Source of the DNA: Bacteroidota bacterium
GTDB lineage: Bacteria > Bacteroidota > Bacteroidia > Chitinophagales > Chitinophagaceae
Direction of reading: 5' to 3'
NCBI GenBank assembly: GCA_023386395.1
Contig: JAEWJV010000015.1
Span: forward strand, 1-9,911
Length of the DNA: 9,911 nucleotides
The position numbers and the translations under genes are program-made. Shown one piece after another: positions 1 through 5,439 of this stretch. Each line of letters begins with the position of its first letter. The stretch's first letter is position 1. The notes under the pieces are model-generated. The model did not search any database. It saw nothing but the letters and a program-made list of their open reading frames with translations, and had not been told where the DNA came from.

Positions 1-1256
1 GCGTAGTATAGAATGAAAAGATAGCAAGGCACCAATATCCAGAATGCTTTTTGCAGGCCAACATGTTCGCCAATAACAGCCCATAATTTTGGAAGGATGG
101 CGCCACCTGCAATGCCTACAATTAATAATGCTGAACCGGTTTTAATATGTTTGCCCAGGCCGTCAATTGCCAGTGGCCACAAAGCAGGCCAAACGGGCGC
201 ATTGGCAAAGCCAAGCAACACAATAAATGTGATGGATGTATAGCCTGAAGTGAAGATAGCGCCCAGCGAAAAAATAATACCTAATACGGCTGCAATGCGC
301 AACGATTTTTCCTGGCTGATATATTTTGGAATTAATGCAATACCCAGCAGGTAAGACACAAGCATCGCTATCATGGTGTAAGTGGTAAAGTGTTTGGCTA
401 TATCAAGCGGTATATTTATTTCTTTGCCATACACCTGAATAATATCGCCTGCCATTACTTCAACACCTACATATAAAAACAAGGTAATAAAACCCAGGAA
501 AAGATAAGTGTATGAAAAGATGGAACGCGTACCTTTTTCATTAGTTGTTTCATCTTCTTCTGCCTGGATGTTGGGCAAAGAAGAAAGGCGTATCATTATT
601 GCCAGCAACACTAAAACAATCGCCAGCACGATATACGGCATTATTACCTGGGAAGCCAGTTGATCTAATTTCGCTGCTTTATCTGCCGGGCTAAGCGTAG
701 CAAGATTGGCTTCAAAACCATTCATGTCTTTTAATAAAATGGCGCCCATAATCAATGGCGCTAATGCACCTGCGCCTTTATTGCAAATGCCCATAATACT
801 CATGCGTTTGGCGGCGCTTTCTATAGGGCCAAGGATGGTGATGTACGGATTGGATGCTGTTTGCAATAATGCCAATCCTATACCAATTACAAATAAGCCC
901 GTAAGAAATAAACCAAAGGTTCGCTGCTGCGCTGCGGGAATAAAGATCAATGCGCCGATTGCCATTACGATAAGGCCGTACATCATACCGTTTTTAAACC
1001 CTACTTTATTGATAACCCATGATGACGGAAAGGCCATTACCGCATAAGAAATATAAAATGCAAATGTTACCCACACTGCGTGTGATGTATTCAGCTCACA
1101 TGCAATTTGCAGGTAAGGGATCAGGGTGCTGTTTACCCACGTCACAAAGCCAAAAATGAAAAACAGGATACCAATAATAAAGATGGATTTTGATGTGCCC
1201 GATTGCGGCTTTGCTGCTATTTCAATTGGCTGTGCATACTCTTCTGTTTGCTGCAT
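1..1256 (-). CDS. Sugar MFS transporter (FucP/GluP type), C-terminus cut by window edge
   Basis: This is an inner-membrane sugar:proton symporter of the major facilitator superfamily, FHS group (fucose, glucose/galactose and N-acetylglucosamine carriers). The frame is open from the ATG at 1256 to the window edge, giving 418 codons without a stop; relatives are about 410-440 residues, so only a few residues are missing. After a short cytoplasmic N-terminus, hydrophobic helices begin near residue 24. Family-like stretches are FGFVTWVNSTLIPYLQ (35-50), LQTASNPYITILGP (131-144) and YVGVEVMAGDII (262-273). A polar stretch at about 176-203 breaks the first half, and a charged loop (about 229-243, QAEEDETTNEKG) links the two six-helix halves. 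The gene lies 169 bp downstream of the GH2 gene on the same strand, which suggests uptake of the released sugar. Substrate cannot be read from the sequence; glucose/galactose, mannose, fucose and GlcNAc are all possible. Confidence 0.93.
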   Translation of the reverse strand, partial: MQQTEEYAQPIEIAAKPQSGTSKSIFIIGILFFIFGFVTWVNSTLIPYLQIACELNTSHAVWVTFAFYISYAVMAFPSSWVINKVGFKNGMMYGLIVMAIGALIFIPAAQQRTFGLFLTGLFVIGIGLALLQTASNPYITILGPIESAAKRMSIMGICNKGAGALAPLIMGAILLKDMNGFEANLATLSPADKAAKLDQLASQVIMPYIVLAIVLVLLAIMIRLSSLPNIQAEEDETTNEKGTRSIFSYTYLFLGFITLFLYVGVEVMAGDIIQVYGKEINIPLDIAKHFTTYTMIAMLVSYLLGIALIPKYISQEKSLRIAAVLGIIFSLGAIFTSGYTSITFIVLLGFANAPVWPALWPLAIDGLGKHIKTGSALLIVGIAGGAILPKLWAVIGEHVGLQKAFWILVPCYLFILYY

Positions 1257-1328
1257 ATTGCTGTAGTGGTTTTAGTAAAGTAAATAGTCAAAATATGTTA
1301 TAAAGATGAAATTGTTTTATAGCCTTTT

Positions 1329-1336
1329 CAAATTTA
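1329..1336 (-). promoter_or_regulatory. Candidate -7 promoter box for the MFS gene
   Basis: The minus strand reads TAAATTTG, a perfect match to the Bacteroidota -7 consensus TAnnTTTG. Transcription would start near 1322, leaving a leader of roughly 65 nt before the ATG at 1256. No good -33 TTTG lies at the usual distance: the nearest TTTG, within the palindrome at 1363-1372, is about 26 bp upstream instead of about 19-20. A separate promoter would let the transporter be expressed independently of the upstream GH2 gene. Confidence 0.4.
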
Positions 1337-1362
1337 GCCTGCCGGCGCCAATAGCGGGTAAA

Positions 1363-1372
1363 CAAACGTTTG
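1363..1372. promoter_or_regulatory. Perfect palindrome CAAACGTTTG, candidate operator upstream of the MFS gene
   Basis: A perfect 10-bp palindrome with a central CpG lies in the 169-bp spacer between the GH2 stop and the MFS start, about 27 bp upstream of the candidate -7 box. Cores of the AAACGTTT type are typical of LacI/GalR-family operators, which often control sugar genes. Flanking symmetry is poor: the next outward pairs do not match. No regulator gene is in the window, so binding is inference. Confidence 0.35.
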
Positions 1373-1425
1373 CGTTTATTGCGCTGCTGAACTATCAACG
1401 GTGAGCATCGGCCAAGTTATAATGA

Positions 1426-4050
1426 TCAATCAATTGTATATATATGTTTTCCTGTGTTCCACCCTTCTACCTCAATAGCCGCATCGACCGTTAAGTTGTT
1501 ATAATCAATGGTAATCATTTTTGATTCGCCGGGCAAAACAGAAATATAATTATCGCTGTAAAATGCTGGCAATATTCTTTCTTTTGTTTTGCTGTTGATC
1601 AATGATACACGGTTAAAAAATGCCACCGGTTTATCAGCAGGGTTGCTTAATGTAAGCTGGATTTGATTGTTGCTGACTTTTGTTGCTTTTACATTCAAAC
1701 CTGTTGAAGCGATTGTTTGCAAACCTGAATAATGTCCTGTTGAATCAGGCAGCCAGTATAAATTATCGCTGATAGGTTGCTGCTGTAAATTCAATAGCCG
1801 CAACACAAGAAAAGCGCCTTGTTTTGCTGATGCCCTTCTCAAAGCGCCTGCCACTGATAAATATTTTTTCACAGTGGTTGGCCCTATTTCTGAAAACACC
1901 TGTGTTACTATTCTTTGTTTTCCGCCCATATCAACCAATAAAACCTGCAGCATCATATCACGATGACTTTCAAATGAGTTGTTTGCAACCATTACAGTGC
2001 TATCAACCGGGTTGAACATAATATGCAAAGCTTCGCCGGCTGTATGCAATCCATATAAACAGGCATTGGGATCAAGGTAGTAATCATACATCTGGCCGCG
2101 CATAGCCGTCCAGGGGTTTTGCGTTTTCCATATAATAACGCCGGTGTACCAATCCCACGCATGTGCAGAAAAACCTTCAATCAAACCCCGGTATTGATCA
2201 TAGTTTATCAACTGCGCTTTGGTTGCAAAATCTGCTGCATCTTTTGCACCGCCATAAGCTTCGAGTGTTTTATCATAGCCAATATATTTATGATAGCGCC
2301 AGACAGAATCAACTTTATATTTTCCGTTTTCATAAACAGGCGGTACTAAATTTTCCTGCGGAATAAAACGCTTGAGCGAAGTATAATCATTTAAACCAAC
2401 AGAACCCACTTCAGAATTAAACGGATATGTTCTTTCGCCCCAGAATGTTTTTATATCCCGGATGCCATAAGGGCCATCGCCGTTGCCGCCAAGAAAATTA
2501 TAACTCATACTGTCTGAATTAGAGTAGTCAATAAACCAGCGCGTGCCATCAAGCAACGGCATTAATGAATCTTTTAATGCATGAAAAATATCGTCAGGTA
2601 ATGTTATCTCGTTGCCGCCGCACCATATTGCCAGCGAAGGATGGTTGCGTATAAGTTTGATCTGGTCAGCAGCAGATGCAATAAATAAATGATGATCGTC
2701 GGGATAATTTCTTCTTGTCCATTGATCATCTTTTTTCTTCGGGTCAACCCAGCGGCCATTGCAATCGCCACTGCCCCAAAAGTCCTGCATTACGAGCATG
2801 CCATATTTATCGCATGCTGCATAAAATTCCGGGCGCTCTGTAATGGCGCCCCCCCAAATCCTGATGAGGTTTAAATTCATATCACGATGAAAGCGCACTT
2901 CAGCATCATAACGTTCATCTGAAAAACGCAGCATGGCATCGGAGATGATCCAGTTGCCACCTTTAATAAATATTTTTTGCCCATTTACTGCAACTTCTTT
3001 GCTGCGGGTAACATTGTTCCAGTACGTGGTTATTTCACGAATGCCGATGGTGGATGAATCAACATCACTTAATACATCATCAATTGTAAATTTTAAATTC
3101 AGCGTATATAAATTTTGAGGGCCGTAAGTATTCGGCCACCATGGTTTTGGGTTTTGTAACGATAAATCTTTTAATTGAACGGGTTTTGTTGATTGCGAAG
3201 GCACTGTAACATTTTCAGAGATCGTATTACCATCTAATTCATAACTTAAAATACCTGAAACGCTTGCTGCTGTTGGGTTGTATAATTCAGCTGAAACATG
3301 AATAATGGCAGGTTGTTGTGTGCCTTCCACCTTTCTTATGCCGGGTACATCTGTTACAATATGTGTGTGCTGAATTTTTACCTGCTTCGTTTTTTCAATC
3401 AGCACTTTATCCCAAATGCCGGTGTTGCGGTCTCGTATTGGTTGAATCCAGTCCCAGCCCGCAACATACTGATGCGTTACATTTTTTGCAATGGCTCCGT
3501 CGCCGCCCTGGCCGCCGTTGGCATTGCCCACAACATCGGGCGGATAAACAATTACGGCCAGCCTGTTCTTTCCATTTTTATTTAAGTATGATGTGATGTT
3601 ATATTCCTGACTTAGGAACATGCCTTTATGCAATGTTTTGTTTAACTGACGGCCATTCATAAAAACATTACAACTGTAATTAATGCCGCGTAATTTTAAA
3701 TACACCTGTTCTGTTGATAAAGCGGTTTCATTAAAATCTTTTATAAACCAATACGTATAATAAGCTGCGCCAACGTTATATATATCCGGTATCTTTTCGT
3801 TATTCATTCCATAAAATGGATCGGGCACTTCCTTATTATTCAGCATAGTGGTTAAAACCGTTCCCGGAACGGTTGCATTTTTCCATTTGCCGAGGTTATA
3901 ACCGTAAGAAGAAATAGTGCTGCCACTTTCTTTAACAGATGAAGCTTTCATGCATTTCCAGCCATTATTTAATTCATAAACAGATTGTGCATCCGATTCA
4001 AAAAATAATGTTGTAACAGACAGCAGAACAAGGAGAAATTTTTCGTGCAT
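1426..4050 (-). CDS. Secreted GH2 glycosidase, beta-mannosidase / endo-beta-mannosidase-like
   Basis: A retaining glycoside hydrolase of family 2, expected in the periplasm. The frame extends upstream to a GTG at 4107, but the ATG at 4050 is preferred because it opens directly onto a signal peptide (MHEKFLLVLLSVTTLFF, cleavage probably after ESDA), giving 874 residues. Domains, numbered from that ATG: N-terminal galactose-binding-like sandwich (about 25-215, ending in WDWIQPIRDRNTGIWDKV at 199-216), Ig-like domain (about 230-335), TIM barrel (about 340-660) and C-terminal Ig-like domains; the last hundred residues resemble the exo-beta-glucosaminidase Ig fold. The acid/base is Glu481 in WCGGNE and the nucleophile is probably Glu547 in FNSEVGS. 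PIRDRNTGIW, ERPEFY and EVGSVG recall plant mannosylglycoprotein endo-beta-mannosidase; actinobacterial exo-beta-D-glucosaminidase shares the architecture. Mannosidase is the best guess. The transporter lies downstream and the esterase is divergent. Confidence 0.9.
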   Translation of the reverse strand: MHEKFLLVLLSVTTLFFESDAQSVYELNNGWKCMKASSVKESGSTISSYGYNLGKWKNATVPGTVLTTMLNNKEVPDPFYGMNNEKIPDIYNVGAAYYTYWFIKDFNETALSTEQVYLKLRGINYSCNVFMNGRQLNKTLHKGMFLSQEYNITSYLNKNGKNRLAVIVYPPDVVGNANGGQGGDGAIAKNVTHQYVAGWDWIQPIRDRNTGIWDKVLIEKTKQVKIQHTHIVTDVPGIRKVEGTQQPAIIHVSAELYNPTAASVSGILSYELDGNTISENVTVPSQSTKPVQLKDLSLQNPKPWWPNTYGPQNLYTLNLKFTIDDVLSDVDSSTIGIREITTYWNNVTRSKEVAVNGQKIFIKGGNWIISDAMLRFSDERYDAEVRFHRDMNLNLIRIWGGAITERPEFYAACDKYGMLVMQDFWGSGDCNGRWVDPKKKDDQWTRRNYPDDHHLFIASAADQIKLIRNHPSLAIWCGGNEITLPDDIFHALKDSLMPLLDGTRWFIDYSNSDSMSYNFLGGNGDGPYGIRDIKTFWGERTYPFNSEVGSVGLNDYTSLKRFIPQENLVPPVYENGKYKVDSVWRYHKYIGYDKTLEAYGGAKDAADFATKAQLINYDQYRGLIEGFSAHAWDWYTGVIIWKTQNPWTAMRGQMYDYYLDPNACLYGLHTAGEALHIMFNPVDSTVMVANNSFESHRDMMLQVLLVDMGGKQRIVTQVFSEIGPTTVKKYLSVAGALRRASAKQGAFLVLRLLNLQQQPISDNLYWLPDSTGHYSGLQTIASTGLNVKATKVSNNQIQLTLSNPADKPVAFFNRVSLINSKTKERILPAFYSDNYISVLPGESKMITIDYNNLTVDAAIEVEGWNTGKHIYTID

Positions 4051-4317
4051 ATAAGTACAAAGATTTAAACGGTAAAGATTGCCTGCGTGGTGATGAATAA
4101 CCAACACTTGTATTGGCAGACAAGATACTTTACAAATTCCTCTTTAAACATAAAGTTTACTGATCTTCATCATAAACCGCATGAAAGGTTGTTATATAAA
4201 ATGCATTGAGAAATATGGCCGCAGATGCACGCATGAAGAAACAGGTTCTTATAAACAAAAAATTCCTGCTGGCTTTTGATATTGATATATATATTCACTC
4301 ATTCAAATTCTTGCCGC
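4051..4317. other. Divergent intergenic region between GH2 and esterase genes
   Basis: This 267-bp AT-rich spacer should carry promoters for both divergent genes. On the minus strand AATCTTTG (4059-4066) matches TAnnTTTG with one mismatch, but lies only about 8 bp before the GH2 ATG. On the plus side TTTG at 4275-4278 followed by an alternating TA stretch is a possible esterase promoter, without a clear -7 box. A short inverted repeat TAAAC-N5-GTTTA lies at 4145-4159. No convincing small gene was found; a 72-codon frame starting at 4206 runs out of frame into the esterase gene. Confidence 0.5.
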
Positions 4318-5421
4318 ATGAAACCAGAAACTTTATACCTGCTGTTTATTGTCCTATTATTTACTATTCATTCTCCGTCGCATTCAAACAATGCCCCCTT
4401 AAAAAAAGAATTGCAGGCAAGTGAATTGAAGCCTTACGGGAGATCATTCTTAAATGCAGAAAATAATCTTGAACTGATAAGCTCCGCCGTTCATTTTGGG
4501 TTTAGTTTTACGGGCACATCCTGCACAATTGACGCTTTTGTAAATGATGCAAACGGCCACAATTATTTGCAGTATGAACTGGATGGCGTATATCAGAAAA
4601 GGTTAAAAGTACAAGGCAATAGAGTTCAAACCATAACTATTAATGCAGGCAATGATGGCAGGCATAAAGTTTGGATATATAAAGCTACCGAAGCAACAAC
4701 CGGGCCGGTCATCATACAAAAAATTACGGCTGATAATATCAGGGCAATCAAGCCATCTAATGAACCGCTGATAGAGTTTATTGGCAACAGCATAACCTGT
4801 GGTGCCGCCGCCGATACTGCTGAAGTTAAATGCGGACAGGGCGTTTATCACGATCAGCATAATGCTTATTATGCTTACGGGCCAAGGGTTGCAAGGGCCT
4901 TGCATGCAAATTTTATTCTGAACAGTGTGAGCGGCATTGGCATTTATCGCACCTGGAACATGGATGCGCCTTCCATGCCGCTTGTATATGAAAAACAAAG
5001 CCTGCAAACAGGCGATACAATGCTTTGGAACTTCTCAAAATATTCGCCCAGGATTGTAAGCATTGCATTAGGCACAAATGACCTGAGCAAAGGTGATGGC
5101 GTGCATGAGCGAAAACCTTTTGACAGTGCTGTTTTTGTAAAAGATTATACTGCTTTTGTGCAACTGGTAAAATCAAAATATCCAAAGGCCATCATTGCTT
5201 TGTTAAGCAGCCCGATGGTTAATGGTGATAACAGGATATTGCTGCAAAACTGTTTAACGGCTATAAAAAATAATGTGGATATGTTATATCCAAAAGATAA
5301 AGCTGTGCAGTTATTTTTCTTTCAATCCATGCAGGCGCATGGTTGCGCCGGCCACCCAAGTGTGGAGGAACATGGCGTGCTTGCAAACGAATTATTTCCT
5401 TTCTTTAAAAAATTATTATAG
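4318..5421 (+). CDS. Secreted CE2-like SGNH/GDSL esterase (carbohydrate O-deacetylase)
   Basis: A probable periplasmic or exported esterase that removes acetyl groups from polysaccharides. The ATG at 4318 gives 367 residues beginning with a signal peptide (MKPETLYLLFIVLLFTIHS, cleavage near 23); a longer in-frame version from a TTG at 4276 would put 14 polar residues before it. Residues about 30-145 form a beta-rich domain resembling the CE2 N-terminal jelly roll. The SGNH domain follows: nucleophile Ser158 in IEFIGNSITCG (block I has Asn where most GDSL enzymes have Asp), block II Gly206 in SVSGIG, block III GTND (252-255), and His346 in GCAGHPSVEEH. The Asp normally three residues before this His is Cys here, with Ala next, so a Ser-His dyad is likely; dyads are known in family CE2. 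It diverges from the GH2 gene, consistent with acetylated mannan or xylan as substrate. The exact substrate is inference. Confidence 0.87.
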   Translation: MKPETLYLLFIVLLFTIHSPSHSNNAPLKKELQASELKPYGRSFLNAENNLELISSAVHFGFSFTGTSCTIDAFVNDANGHNYLQYELDGVYQKRLKVQGNRVQTITINAGNDGRHKVWIYKATEATTGPVIIQKITADNIRAIKPSNEPLIEFIGNSITCGAAADTAEVKCGQGVYHDQHNAYYAYGPRVARALHANFILNSVSGIGIYRTWNMDAPSMPLVYEKQSLQTGDTMLWNFSKYSPRIVSIALGTNDLSKGDGVHERKPFDSAVFVKDYTAFVQLVKSKYPKAIIALLSSPMVNGDNRILLQNCLTAIKNNVDMLYPKDKAVQLFFFQSMQAHGCAGHPSVEEHGVLANELFPFFKKLL

Positions 5422-5433
5422 CATTTTGTAAAG
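5403..5433. terminator. AT-rich inverted repeat over the esterase stop, possible bidirectional terminator
   Basis: CTTTAAAAAAT (5403-5413) and ATTTTGTAAAG (5423-5433) pair at 10 of 11 positions around a 9-nt loop that contains the esterase stop codon. It lies across the 18-bp gap between two convergent genes, where a shared terminator is expected. The stem is almost all A/T and therefore weak, and neither side carries a clean T-run, so termination is only a suggestion. Confidence 0.3.
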
Positions 5434-5439
5434 CGGCCA

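Noticed and set aside
706..1047. Plus-strand open frame of 113 codons
   Set aside because: It is antisense to the transporter, whose minus-strand frame is intact and matches a known family; the product is low-complexity Pro/Ile/Asn without family features.
4051..4107. Extension of the GH2 protein to a GTG start at 4107
   Set aside because: It would put 19 residues including a His cluster before a clean signal peptide that begins at the ATG at 4050.
4206..4424. Plus-strand open frame of 72 codons before the esterase
   Set aside because: It overlaps the esterase signal peptide region in another frame and has no recognisable domain or ribosome binding site.
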